Origin: Liriodendron chinense
Lineage: Eukaryota > Streptophyta > Magnoliopsida > Magnoliales > Magnoliaceae
NCBI GenBank assembly: GCA_003013855.2
Contig: PVNU02000773.1
Coordinates: 434,001-498,000 of the forward strand
Direction of reading: 5' to 3'
DNA: 64,000 nucleotides
Positions 12,465-27,400 of the stretch are shown here, one piece after another. Within the stretch, counting starts at the first letter, position 1; the number at the start of each line of letters is the position of its first letter. A program made the translations under genes and the position numbers. The notes beneath the pieces were generated by a model. The model was not told the DNA's origin and searched no databases. It worked only from the letters and a program-made list of their open reading frames with translations.

Positions 12465-15400
12465 AACAAAAATGAAGATGTTTCTTTCTAGGTTTCCATT
12501 TCCAATGTAATGCCAATGATAAGACGGCATCATAATTAAAATTCCTAAATTTTACACAACCATGGAAAGTATGTTTTGCAACTAGCCATTTATGGAAGGC
12601 AGTGGTTGGGATTCATTAAAGAGAAATAGATGATTTTACAAAATACACTGTTTCACCTTATATGAACAGTTTAGCAATAATTTTCCACAGACATAAAACT
12701 CAACATGTGAAAAGGGCATTTGACTGCAATGATACATAACATATACAATCAGATTGATGTGAGATAAAAAAAAATATATATATATATATACCATTGAAGA
12801 AAGGGCTTGTAGTGCCGCTGCCCGCAAATGATATTCACTCTCATCCTCCCCCATTTCCTGTGCTATCCGACAGAGTTTCTGAATCAAACCTTCTAAGTTG
12901 AACATGTAAGTACCATCCATCTGTAACAATTCAGCAGTAAAACATGACTATTAAGGTTTCCCAGAGAAAATAACTACAGAGCTTAACCAGAACTATGACC
13001 GTTCGGAAAAAGCACAGGAAATCCTGATGGATAAACTCTAGAGAATAAATATGACTTCCAAGATAAGAAAGAAGAAGCCCAACAATAAGCCAAGATACCA
13101 TCCCACCTGACTAATTACAAAGTCGAAAAGCGTCTGACATCCTATAATGCGCATTTCGTTCTGCCGTGTTTGATCGAGAAGAGTGTAAATGATGCTCAGT
13201 AAGCTACTTGCAAACAGTGGCCTGTAGTGTATTTAAAAAAATTGGAATAAATCTAACAAAGATTCAGTAACCATCATCAAATTACTGGTAAGTCAGAAAA
13301 GAGAAGCTAAGTTTACTCGAAAGATGATCAAATTAAAGTTGGGAATATATGTGCACTAATATTTGTATGTTCAACCCAGAAGCAAGGATTAAGTGCAAGA
13401 ATATGTCAATCTTAACATAAAGAAACCACCAATAAAAGTTTTGAGCGTATACCATAATCCCATTGCAAATATGAGGGAAAAAAAATTAGATGTGAGAAAA
13501 GGGGAATATCTAAAGATCTGGTATTGATGAATGGAACTAAAGAAGTGACTTCTTTTCAGAATGGTCTCTTTTGATCATGTTTTTCATGAAGGGAACAAAG
13601 TTGCTGATGCATTAGAAAATTGGAGCTGTGTTCCAAAAGTATTCTTCCATCTATCTATCTATCTCAGATGATTGCTTTGGGTTCATTTTTGTTTCTTTGA
13701 CAGGTTTACTTGATATTAGAGTTTAATTATCATGTATAGATTGCTTTGAGGCAAGGTTTCATGTCTCTTCAACCCCTACAAGTTCCAGGTCTAAATACTT
13801 TCTTATTATTTACTAAAGCTTCATGGTACCGTCCACTTTCACCCAAAAGAAAGAACAATTTTGGAATTTAATTCATCCTCGAGGAACACAGAAAGATGGA
13901 ACACCCCAATCTAAATGGTACATGTTGCATGTGTACAAGAGCAGACTATCCATCTAATGGCCCTCCATCAAGATGTCACCCATAGCCTATAAATAGTTCC
14001 AACTAGATAATGCTAGCCATCCAAACAGTTGGCGACAAATAGGCAATTATAAGCCACAAAGGAGCAACTGTCCAGATACTACGGAAAAAGACATCTGATA
14101 CATATGATCATCTTATCAAAGCAATTTTTAGGAGATGGCCCATCTATGGTGGGTTCCACACTTCCACCAAATATATGATCTGGATCTTATACACGAGTGG
14201 CAAGTTTACAACTTCAGAATTTGGCACGTGCTTTGTGTTCCTCAATGACAATGAAATCTGACTCCATAAATTACTAGAAGCAATCATCTTTATGATGATA
14301 ACCAGGAACCTCTAGAACTGTCTGCAACCAATAAGCCATCACAAAGAGATCATCCAAGTTCCCAAGAGAACATCACTAGTAAAAGTAAAATTCCTTAGTG
14401 ATTTCTCACATAAGTCTGAAGGCCTCAATAAGTCATCACCATCATCATAGCCTTGTCCCAGCTACTTGTGGTCAGTGAGAAGGGCTATGTGCACGTGGGT
14501 GAACATATATGTACATACTTAGCCCTCCAAGCCTATGTATGAATGTATTGATACACACAATAGTGGTGCTATTGAAACTCCACTGGCAGGTCTTGGACAG
14601 TCCATAGACTGATCTGGACCATCCATTAGGTCTAGCATAGAATTCAAGGGACCATTCTAATCATCCGAACAATAGCTCATAAAATGGATGGCCAAAATCA
14701 TTTGTATACAAAATAGGCCCCATCAACCATTTGAGCCATGTATTTGTTGGGGCTCATCATGGATTACTTATGTTCCTAAAGAAACACTTCTATCAAACAA
14801 TCTTAACTATCCCATCCATCGCAAAATGGATCCCTGTAGAAAGAAGTGCATCTTACTGATGGACAAAATAACCCAAACAGTGTGATTTTACCATGGTACC
14901 CCATGAAATGAATGTTGGACCTAATGGACAGTCGTCCAAGTGTCCTGATGGAATCAATAACAATGCCCGAAACCATGTGAATGTGAGTGTGTGTACAAAC
15001 GCATACACACACGAAGTCTCAAGTCCAACCAGTTGGACCACAGGTTACAATCCACCCAACGGATAACTTCCAACCAATTAGGTGCATCTGACATCCAACT
15101 CTTCCAATAGGTTGGCGGTTGGCCCCACCATGAGGATCGCCTAGTGCAAAAATCAGCCCCATCTACTCATCACGTGGGCCACACCATAGAAAAGAATGTC
15201 TAGCCATTGATAAATAGCAAAATACAAGTGTGGCCCACTCAATGAGTGAAAGTAGCTGATTTTTGTTCAAGGTCATACCAAGATGGGGCCAACGTATTGG
15301 ACAGGTTGGATGTCGCAAGAACATGAAAGGTTGGGAAGTTATCTACTAGGCGGACCATAACTTATAGTTGAGAGAGAGAGAGAGAGAGTTTGTGTCTATA

Positions 15401-18400
15401 CTCTCTCCAATGTTCGAAGTATCGGTATCGCTTTTCGCTGGTCAGGGATACAAAAACAATATCATATTGCAGATGATATTGCCGATAATCGAAAATGCGG
15501 GGAAACATTAGGAAAACATGGGGAAAACGGTGGAAGTTTTCAGTGAAACTTTAGGAGATGCTAAAATACACATATTTGCATATTTTGGAATAAAAAATTG
15601 CAAAAAGAATACATACATAATAAGTTTTCATTTAATGGGGACCTAAAAGAATGTGATGTCGTAAAAAATCAGTCCAACCATCCCATCTATCCATCCAACC
15701 GTCCAACCTTCCATCCAAACATCCATTGATATTTCAGATTATTGAAAACACACGATTTTTTGCCGAGAAATTGTCAACAACTAGAAAGGAAACTGAAAGA
15801 TTGTGGTCTCTATATCGCCCACATTGCAATAACGATAATATATCACAACATTATTATCGACAAAATTGAAAACAACATACAACCATGCGCCCATAAAAAA
15901 AATATATGAAACGATTTTTTTTTAATAAACAATTTTTTGTGATATTATCGAAATATCGTCAATACATTGGCGATACAAGCGACACCTGAAATTTACACAC
16001 AATTGAAAAATTGGCGATACATTGGGCAGGGGGGGTGTATGTGAATGGTGGTCCAGCCTTTTGCTGTGCTCTCTCGAACCTCATCTGACTCCCAAGCATG
16101 GCCAGCACATGGGAGGTCTTCCTCAGGTCTGCCCCCCAACTAGGGAGCCCACGGTAGCCCTCCTTCCTTCAAGCATACCCAGCCACTAGAGCTTCTCGTT
16201 TCCTGCGATACATTGGTGATATCGATACATTGACAATACAAGCGACACCTAAAATTTACACAGTCGAAAATATTGGCAATATCGATATATTGCCAATACC
16301 TGGAATTTTTTATGCTACTAGTATTATCGGTATCGCCGGGCTGGAGATACAGATAATATCAGAGATATTCAATAATATTGGGGATACTTCGAACAATGAC
16401 TCTCTCTGACGTCCAACCCTTTGCGGCTTGGAAACTATTTCTTCTAGAAGATATTCACAATGGGTATAAATTTCAAATAGAACACCTAACAGATGCCTTT
16501 AAGCCACTTCGGCATCCAACAGCACATACATAAACTCCAAATAATCCCAACAACATATAAAATAAAAGTTAAAAATAACAGCCATAGGAAGAGGACTCAC
16601 ATTTGCTCCTTACATGAAATTAATAATTTCTTGTAGATACACATGACCACTTTCGCTGAACCGAAGTGCTCGCTTCTCAATTCCTTATAACATTTCTGCT
16701 CGAGATAATTGGTGATCTGATAATCAGCAAGTTAACTTGCATTACTAAGGAAATGAAATAATTCAAAAAAAGCTTAAGTTCACAAATTTGTGGATAAACA
16801 CAGAATACAAATTACACCATGAATAAAAAATTATTTGACATTCAACAAAACAAGACGCTTAATTTATTGAAGCAGGCAAAGAATCTCCACCATAACTTAA
16901 ATTGTTTCCACACTTTCTTTTATTGAAGCAGGCAGAGAATGCCCCCATCATCAGTTCAATTGTTTCCACTCTTTCTTTTATGATTATATCTCTCATTAAT
17001 CATCCTTATTTAATAGAGACATATGATCAAGAATTCAAAAACTTTCATGACTTCAGTGAACACGAACCAAACCTGAGAAAGAAAGAGCCTAATATTCTTA
17101 TTCAGGATGCCAAATAAACTGCTCATGAGATCATTTATGTCCTTATAATTTGGATCCAAATAATCTGTCAGAGTTCAGTATGTTTTCTACTGTGTTCATC
17201 ATGAAACTAACCCAGAGGCAGAAGTGATTACTAAAAAGGGAGGTTCCAGACCATACCATTGTTTGCGAACTTCCTCTTATGTAATGCTTATACTTACAAT
17301 TTTAACCCAGAGGCAGGCGTGATTGCTAAGAAGGGAGGTTCCAGACCATCACCATTGTTTGGGAGCTTCCTCTTATCTAATGCTTGTACTTACAATTGTA
17401 TAGAGAGAGGGAGGGAGGGAAGGAGGGAGGGGAAGGAGTTACAGAAGAATGAGTTGGAAAAGAACGGATATGCAACATAAACAAAACTAAGGATAATGCA
17501 AATGAATGGGAAAGTCTTTGGCGCCGTCCAGAGATGCCAAAAGTTGGTGTCACTAAATCTTACAGAGAATACACAGCATACATGTTAAAACCTATATGCC
17601 CATAGGGCACCACCGTGAATGTGTCATCACCCAAATCACAGTAATTATACAATCCTAACCATTCAATTATTGGCCGAAAACAAATGGTTAAGAACAAAAT
17701 TGTCCAACAATCCACTTTCAGAGGGCAAAAATCCTCAGATCAGAAGGTTAGCATCATCCAATCAGGAAGACTTGGCATGCCCATCCATGATGGGCCTGCT
17801 GGATGGATGGCCCAGATCTCCAGCTCATCTGATATGGCATTACCTTAAGGGATAACCATTAATTGTTAATCCTCAAGCTTCCAAAAACCTTGCCAATGTG
17901 AACAAATGTGCAAACTAATGACAACAAGTCTGTCTCAACTTTTGAACAGAAAATAAAAGAGAAAAGCAACAAACATGGTTTTTAGACTCAGCGGTTCAGA
18001 TTGACTAGTTCGGTCTCGAGTTGAGTTGCGACTCACCCGAGTTGGGAGGTGTATAGGCCCGACTTGCCCGAGTCAGGGTGACTTGGCGGCGCGACTCGTT
18101 GTATCAAGTGGACCAGGTAGAACCAAATAAGAGTCGAGTCGGATGAGTCCTTTTTTACTCGGATGAGTCTTAAAACCATGGCAATAAAGCAGAAACAACA
18201 TACGATAAATGCGGGTGTTTAAATATAGAAATGGGCTAAAAAGATTGACCCTAACATCTGTATCACCTTCTGCAAACATGTATACTAACATTATCTGCAA
18301 CTATATAAGCTTTCTCGCTGACATCAAATGCATCTCACAGAATATTTGTTATATGAGTGCCAAAAGCAAGAAAAGATGAGGAAAGAGAGTAGTTCAAACA

Positions 18401-21400
18401 AAGGGAATTTTTGCCATGGCATAAGATTACAATTCCAATAACTTCAAAACCATCTTGTAAAAACCAGGTGCATGTGCATCAATCAAAACAGATGACTTCT
18501 CAAAGTGCTCAGTTAAGCACTTCAAAGCAAACGCAAGATACATTCAATCTGCCTCAAGTGTCTGAATTCAAAAAAGAAATAGAAATACCCTCGGGATGCG
18601 CATGGGGTTTTTTGAAGCATATTCACACAGTTTGCCAATTCTGCGATCATTTGGTTGTTCGTCCTACAAAAATATGAGACCAGTAATATTCATCAAATGT
18701 ATATACGACCAGTAATCATAAGAGAATCATGAGAAAAGAGCACTCAAAACAACCATCTAATCATATGTGTGGCACTGATCCAACTTTGCAACTATGAAAA
18801 CACAGATCAAAATGACCTAATGCTGAAGACCATCAAATCGCATAATCTAACAGACGGTAAGTAAATCTAATGGCTTGCATAGATACAATATATTTCTAAT
18901 GGTATGTTTTGAACAAGCATGAAACTAAAACCCATAACCAGTAGTTGCCTGCAGAAATTTCTACAAAATTTTCGGAGCTAAACAATGGCATGAGAGGCAA
19001 GTTTTTTATCTTTCTTTTCTTTTCTGTTTTCCTTTTTTATTTTTTATCGAAGGATTGTTAGAGGTAAGTTAATGCAGGTATTAAAAAAATGGAATCCTCA
19101 GAAGGGATAATATGACAGGACTGGTGTAGGAGTCGCTTAAATTTTGGTACAAGATGTAACCTAAAAGCTGGCAGTGTTGAACTGATAAGGAATCAGCACA
19201 ACATCTGTAGAAACACAAGGAATGCAAAAAAGAATTGACATACCCTCTAAAATAATAAACAATGATGCAAAGTCCTGGAGATCTGCATCTACGACAGAGC
19301 ACTCCAGTATATCTGATTGAAGGATCAGGGCCCGGAAAATGCTTTAGCCCACCTGACTAAAAAATCAAGACCCAAATAGTGTTTCAATAGAATACCAGGG
19401 CTCGAATCATGATCCGCTGGGCCTGATATGCAGTCCAGTTGCATTGCAGACCCCACTAATACATACGTATCCTCTTCCTCTACATATGCGCTGTGTATAC
19501 AATCTATAAGTATGGAGTCCTTGTCAAGGGGAAAAAAGTCTAGTTTGGTAGGTCTTCAGTTCTTTTTTTTTTTTTAATTATATCCATAACCTAATTAAAG
19601 ACATCTTTCTATTGCTTTGGACAGAAGGGTCTATGAATTCAAGCCATGTGTCTTGACCTATAAACATAATTATTTTGATGGTTAAAAGCTTTTTTTTTTA
19701 CACAGAACCTGCAATGGGTTGTTGTGGGGGTTGTAGTGGTCATTGAACTAGTGGTGTAATGTCACTAGATCTATCTTCTCTTTCCTATTCTCTCTTTTTT
19801 CTGCTTCCTTGATTCCTTCATTTTGTTTACTGAGTTGGAGAGCAAAAACTGACAGCAAATCTGTTGTGCACAATTCTACTTGAATCCTTTCAATTTCAGG
19901 CTAACTCTAGCTTCATGCTGCATCAATTTTGTTATTAGAGTAAGTTCTTACCTTGGGAACTTGATATCTTCCTTGGGTTTTGATTGGGGATTGATTTCAT
20001 TTGCATTTATCCATCCTTTTACATTCTGCCATAACCTCCACTCCTACTTCTAAGCCCCATCCCTTCCCATAAACACCCCTAATTTTTCAACCACAGTCCA
20101 GAACCTAACCATTTTTAAATCCTCATGCAAAACCCAAAAACAATTCCATACTCCCATCCAAATCCCAAGCGGTAACCAATCTCTTGATTGATGTGTCCCT
20201 GTTCCTCCAAGACAAACTAAAATTACAAAGACGCATTCGAAGAAAAGACAAGGACAGGACATCTCCTCCTGATTATTTTCCATCCGATGTTCCAAACCCA
20301 AATATGATCACTTGCGGTCCAAATAATGAGCCTCCCATTGCCCTATGCAAAGGAAGATGTGCTCGTACTTCTCGTCCGATTTCTAATTTTATCTCCTATG
20401 GATCTCTATCTCCTTTGTATGGTGCTTTTTGTCTAATTTTTCTTTGTTTCAGTGCCTTCTAGAGTTATTCAAGCTTGATCATAACTGAAGTGGACAGTAG
20501 CTGTGCTTGAGGAGATGTGAGCCCTTGAAAAGAATCAAATATGGGAGATAGTACAGTTGCCACCTGGAAAAAGGGTCGTGGGTTGTAAGTGGTAATTCAC
20601 CCTGAAGTATAATGGTGGTGAAATAGAGCAATATAGAGCCAGGTTAGAGGCTAAAGGTTTTACCCAAACCTAAGGAGTCAAGTTCCATGAAACCTTTGCC
20701 ACGATTGTTAACCTAAATTCTGTGTGTGTGCTTCTCTTTGGCCGCTAATAATTCCTAGCCTCTACATCAACCTGACATTGAGAATACATTCCTTCACAGT
20801 GATTTGTTGAAAAAAAATGTATATGGCTTCACCACCTAGTTTTCGTCCTAGCATTGTTTGTAGGCTCAAAAAGGCTATATATGGTTTGCATCAATCTCCA
20901 CGAGCATGGTTTGAGTACTTCAGTGGTGCTATGCCAAAATTTGGCTACAATCATAGTTGTGCTGACCATACCATGTTTTTTAGGCATTGGGATTCTAGCA
21001 TCACCATTTCCATTGTGTATGTTGATGATATTGTTGTTATTGGGAATGATACATAGAGAAAATGCAATGTGCTTGTATAGTGTTAGTGTGTATTTATTTG
21101 GGTGTGTAATATAGTGTTGTGTGCTCTTAAGGAGCATGTATGTGTGTTTCTAGTGATATAATAAAAGGTGTTACGGCTTGTGGACCTAACACACAACAAA
21201 GTGCTTCTCTCTCAAAACTCTCCTCTCACACTTTTCTTCTCTTTCCTTCTCCTCCTCTTCCTTCCACTTCCTAAATCTACTCAACTCAACTTGGTATCAG
21301 AGCAAGGACTTTCCACGTTGATCAGAGCTACAGGAACCTGAAAACATCAACAACCATATGACTGACGTTGGCATTTGTTCATACCGTATGGACAATTTCT

Positions 21401-24400
21401 CATCAGGAAGTGCATGATTTGATGCAGCTCAATTTTAGAAAAAAAATTGTGATTTTTGTGGGATTTTTAGGGATGATTTGTGGTGCGTTTGGGCCGTTTT
21501 TCATGACCGGCAGAAAAACCCCAAATTTTTTTATTTTGCAATTTCTCCCAAATCAGTAAGTATGTTTTGGGGTTTCTTCTTAGGGTGGATCGGTTTTACC
21601 AAATTTGGGTATACAGAGTTTTTTTATTAAGGGGAGGTTTTCAATGGTCATTTTGGCCTCAGAGTGGACCAGATCCACCGTTTTTGGGTCCTGAGGACCT
21701 TAGATATACACCAGAACTTTTGGTGTATACATGGAGATGGTGTGGTATTTTATTTTCGTTTAGAGGTGTGTTGTGCTCATGCAAGTCAAATTGTGAAGTT
21801 TCTTGTTGTTTTTAGTCTCTCCTACTCTTTCTGGACCCTAGCTTTTGTGGAAATTTGACCATTATAGCTTCGGTGGCTAACCAAATCTTGTAAGCACCAT
21901 TTTGAGTGTTTTATTGGTTGCGTTTTGTGTTTATGGACCCTTATGGATGACAAAATATCTTCCGGATCTGGTATGAGGACTTCAGAATCTCATCCCTTGT
22001 TGATTATAACAGTTAAGTTTAATGGCAATAATTATTTGCAGTGGGCTCAATCTATGAAGTTGTTTTTAGGGGGGGAAGAGATAGACTTTCATACATATTG
22101 GATGAAGCTCCGAATTCTACAGATGGAAATTTCAAGACTTAGACCAAGGAGAACTACCAAGTCATGGCTTGGCTACTTAACAATATGGAACCGACTTTGA
22201 CTAATTCTGTCATGTTTCTAACCTCAACGAAAAGGATATGGGATAGCCTTCAAGGTATGTATTCAAAAGCTTAGAATATATCCACAACGTTCACGTAGAT
22301 CTCAAACATTGGGAGATTTCACCAAGATTCAAGATCCTTGAAGGAGTACTTTTCAACTCTTTGGGGTGTGTGGGATGAGTTAGCCCTCATCATCTCCTCC
22401 CTCCAATTGTACAACGGACTATGAGCATGTATGAAAACAGCATGAAGAGACCAGAATTATGCAATTCCTTTTCTAGTCTCAACCATGAGTATTATGGTCT
22501 TCGAAAACAAATTATAGTCATGGATCCTCTTCCTTCTATAAGCAGCTATTTACACCATCTGTCAAAGGGTCATCACATCATTTGTCTCTCCCTTTGTTTC
22601 ACTAGATCGATTTGCATATGCTGTTGGAGACCAGGTCTTCATTTAACCCTGACTCTAAAGCCCTAGGATGAGATACTCAAGGACGTGGACGAGATTCTGG
22701 ATTGAGTAATTGAGGTAGGGGCCGTGATATTGATCATGAAGGACGTGGTAGTCATAGCCATGGTGGACATGACAGACTCAGTCAAGTTAGACAGATTCTA
22801 TCCAGATAGGGAAAGATTGATCGTGGCCATTTATGGGTTGTTTTAAATGGATCTAATTCATCTCAAATCTAATTGGGCCGAAATTTGCTATCTAATCCAA
22901 TTGGCACACTATCAAGACATCCATCGACTTAGATTGACCAAAGGATAACCCAATCATGCAAATCTGATCAAATAAGTCTATGGACAATCATGGCGAGATT
23001 TAGACCATACGTTTGATGATAATGTTGGTTTGGACACCTTGTGGTATTTGATTGTTGTTTTGATTAGACATCCATACATGTGCCTTATATGGGGCCCACC
23101 ACCCTTGGTGGATGATGGGGCCACATCTCTGGCCAATGATGATTGTGTGGGGCCCTCATTATGATGAGGATGCCCACATAACATGTATCCCATCTAATTA
23201 AGTTAGATTTCCCATTGATTGTACGGTCACAGGCTTGGCCACGCTATGCGAGTCACTGGGATGATGGTCTCACATTGGACACTGTGGCGTGGATGCTCAA
23301 TTGCTTGCATGTGGCGAACAGAGCACAATAGGATAGTGTCTTTTCATTGTAATTTTATTGGATTGAATCTCACTTGTTGAAGGTTCAGTTGACTTGAAAA
23401 TTTACATGGAAGCGTTATTACATGTAAGGAAGCCATTGGATGGAATAGATCTAATCTATGATTATCAGATCTGTCCAGGATTGAATCTGGACCATTGGAT
23501 CCATTTTGAATGGATCTCACTCACTTGAGATCTGATTGGGCCAAAGCTTGACATGTAGCCCAATGATGATGTGCCATTCAAATCTATCGGTCTAGATTGA
23601 ACAGTGGGAGGCCTGATCATGTGCTTTTGTTAAGTCAGCCCCTTAATTGTGCAAACGGTGTTGTTGCAGGTCTTCATGACCCAGCATGGTAATCACGCGA
23701 ATGTTGATGTGAGTTGTATCCTAAGGCCTCACAAATGTCGAAGGTGCCTTGGTCACATTCCTAGATGTATAGCACAATGCGCCGCGGGAGAGGACAAGAC
23801 GGTCCAAATAGACACCTTGCAAATCGTGCATATGATTATGCTATATGCCAGTTTTATTGTGTCATGGTTATGCTGCATTTCATGGAAAGTGTTGTATTGG
23901 CACATAGCTCTGGTGTACTCTCGACATGAAATCTTAGGCTGTGGATTGATGGATTTATATGATAATGAGGCATGCTCGTGTAGCTCTAGACTGCGTTGAG
24001 TAGTAAGCTATGCTGCTTTGACTGCATGAGGACACAACTGAATAAACTCTACGTCTGTGTCTAAAATGTATACCTTGATACAAGACAAAAGAGACACTTT
24101 AAATATTGGCTTAAGCATTAGCCGGTCATGCAAAATGTCAAAATTTCACGCAGAATCCAATGTCATCTATTCTGAGAAGATGAGGAAGAAATTCATAAAT
24201 TGATCCTAGTAGCTCGAATTGGTAGTCACCTTAGAGCAAGTAGTGTACGTTATTTATGAGTCACCTCCTCTCAAGCCTAACTCTAGATGTAATGATGAAA
24301 CCCTATCTCTCTACTAAAAACACTAAATGGGAAGAGACGATGAGGTAGCTAATAAATTAAAGATTATTAGGCATGCCAAAAGAGAGGGTGCCATTGTGAA

Positions 24401-27400
24401 TGTTATCCTCGGATAATTGACACCTATATACAATAGGTTCATTGATAACTGTAACAAAAGCAAACTCAAATATGATGAGGACAAGTTGCACACATAAATG
24501 GTCCTCTTTAAAGCCAATAATATAAGAGGTCAAAAGGAGAGTATCGTACAACTGAGGGCTCCTCTGGCAGTAAACCCAATAATCAAAAGCGTAAGATGGG
24601 ACGATGATCTTGGTAACAAGAATGGTTATTTTACAACAGAAGATTATCTTTTTAGTTATAAAGGCAAGGGTAAGGGAAGGAAGGCATGTTGGCACTATGG
24701 GAAGCAAGACCACTTTGAGAATAAATATGTGGCAACTCGCTCTAGAAGCCAATGTATGTTACGACTCTCTCCTCTCACCTTCCATGAATCCCAAGAGTTG
24801 ATACTTTACGTATCATCTGACAAACTGTTGATCTATACCCGTACAGAGAGTAAAATAGGACAGGATGGAAAGTGAAGTAGAGGATGAGCGTGCATCAGTT
24901 AGGAGTGCAAAAGCATCGTAGGACAAAAGTTTAGTAGTAGAATAGAACTAGTGGAGGTGCTTAGGGTTATGATGCGGACATCAGTGGTGCACCCTTTAGA
25001 GTGTACCAGAGGAGGCAACGTCGCAGATCGAGTGTTGGAGCAGACGAGCTGATGTGGATGGACGCTGGGCTCATTAGACCCATTTTCTGACGTGTTACGA
25101 GTACGCGAGTTACAAGATCGCGCAGGAGCATCATGACCGCTGGACCGTGGTGCAGATTTACTTTTAGGCACTTTTCTGTTTATTTCCTTGTTTCTAGGCA
25201 TTTTAGTGTCATTATTTAGTTTAGGCATTTTTATATTTTTTTTTTTTTATTTTCAAACACTTTAGTGCACTTTTTATTTTCGTAGCTTATATAAACTGTG
25301 AGAAACCTTATTTCAAATTATTAAATGAATAGAAAATTCGTGTGCTTCTTCCTCTTTATTTGAGAAATTAGGGTTTCAGGATTAGCCCTCGAGTGTTGAG
25401 GATTCCACCCCGGAGTTATTGTTTTCTCTTCTCTATTTCTTCAAGGTGCGAGGAAAGGTAAGATTCTTCTTTATTCATAATTCGTGCTTCATGAGAACCC
25501 ATTGTTTTTCGACATCCTTCGTCCTTTTCTGAATCCCCCCCCCCCCCCCCCCCCCCCCCTGGTACGATTGAAAAAGAGGGATGCCTGGCCATGAGAACCG
25601 AATCCAAACTTGACTGTGGACTGGTCTATACTAGATCTGGGATATCCTCATATCCCTAGATCCTCCATGTTTTACGATTTTACGTGTTTTATGCTAAGGG
25701 GCATGATTCGGATAGACGAATCTCATCTTTGTGTTAAGATTTGTTAGTTTCCTCTGATTGGAAGTAGTTAGTTTCGTAATTTTATTATTCGAACCCGCAT
25801 CCGACTCTGCGTGGGAGTTATAGTTTGTTGAGTCTAGTTAGCCTTTTTTCTAGATTTTGTTGAGTCTTCATATAGATCTAGGCCATATAGGATAGCTTGC
25901 ATTGCATTGAACTAGGATAGTCAAAACTGTATTTAGATTTTTTACCTTTTTACACCTTTGCGCACCTAGATCTAAGGCCTTTCACATATCACTCTTAGTG
26001 TATGCCCACGCGAACTGGTCGTGGGTTTGGTCTCCATTATACTATGAACTCTAATCAAATTACCAAAGCTCTGGAGGGTATAATTACGAGAATGGATCAA
26101 CAATTTCAGACCTTGAGAGGTGAGATCGCACAGCAGTTTGCACATCAGGATAATAGGTTAACACGTTTAGAGGAGAGAGTCACGCGCTTAGAGGATGGCA
26201 TCCCGACCACCACTTTAGATGGTCCCCAGGCGACCCCCGACACTGGGGCAGTCGATCAGTCCCAAGTTGTGGGCCCTGATCCACCTAGGGATGGTTTGGG
26301 CGCAGGCCAAGCCCGTGGGCCTGGCAATGGACATGATGGGGTGCATCATCAGCCACTCCCACATATTCGTGATCCCATTTTCCCCACCCAGCAGGAGGGC
26401 CATGGTGTGGTGCGATATCCGCAACCTCAGAGATACCATGAGCAGGGCCCTGTTACTAGGGTCATGAAAGGCATCAAGGTTGACGCTCCCAGTTTTAATG
26501 GGAGACTGAACCCCAAAGTTTTTTCTGATTGGCTAGCAAACATGAATCACTTCTTTCAGTGTCACAGTCTGCCAGACCCACAGCGGGACGGATTCGCCAA
26601 GATGAAGTTGGTGGGCTGGGCAAAACTACATTGAGAAAATGTGGAGCGTTGCCGCGAGCGATCTAGAGAGGGGCCAGTTCTCTTTTGGATTGAAATAAAA
26701 GAGCTGTTACGAGAGAAGTATGTTCCCCTTTCTTATAAGCAGAGGCTGTTGGATCAATGGCACACATTGCACCAAGGATCCATGACGGTAACGGAATACA
26801 TTGCCAAGTTCGATAAATACATGATGTGATGCGATGTAGATGAGGACCTTGCTGCAGGTTGTCTCCCGTTTTCGTATGGACCTCAGGCTTGACTTCCAGT
26901 GTGAGCTCATGCCTCATATGGTCACCAGCTTAGAGCACGCTTACCAGATGGTGCAGAAACTGGAGCACTATGTGCCAAATCTCCTGCTAGAGGGTTTAAG
27001 ATTCGATCTACTGTGCCTAAAGTAGCTCCGCAGGGAGTGAGACCTCTGGTTGGAAATCAACCCAGAGCCCAACCTGGTACCCAACTAATCAATAGAAATC
27101 GAGGTAACAATATGGCTACACCAAGTACTAGGACCGCGATGCCAGGGCAGTGCTACCGCTATGGTGGCATGGGTCACATTGCCGCAGAGTGTTCAAATAG
27201 GGGTGGGCGTATTGCCTTTGTTTCTGAACACTCTACAGAAGAAGAAGTGGCATATGAAGTTGATGGTGACCAGAATGATGAGGAAATCATCGTCCAATCC
27301 CTTGAGCCAGCCAGTGATGCCGAGGATGATACTGTGAAGACTACCCCACTTGCTGTGGTGAGATGCACCTTGGCCCAGGTGAAGGAAAGTGAGGATTGGC

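Noticed and set aside
20050..20301. Minus-strand 83-codon frame
   Set aside because: Opposite strand of decayed copia linker sequence; no supporting motif.
23649..23999. 116-codon plus-strand frame with CRRCLGHIPRCIAQC
   Set aside because: Cysteine spacing does not match a CCHC knuckle and the flanks are non-coding; no family recognised.
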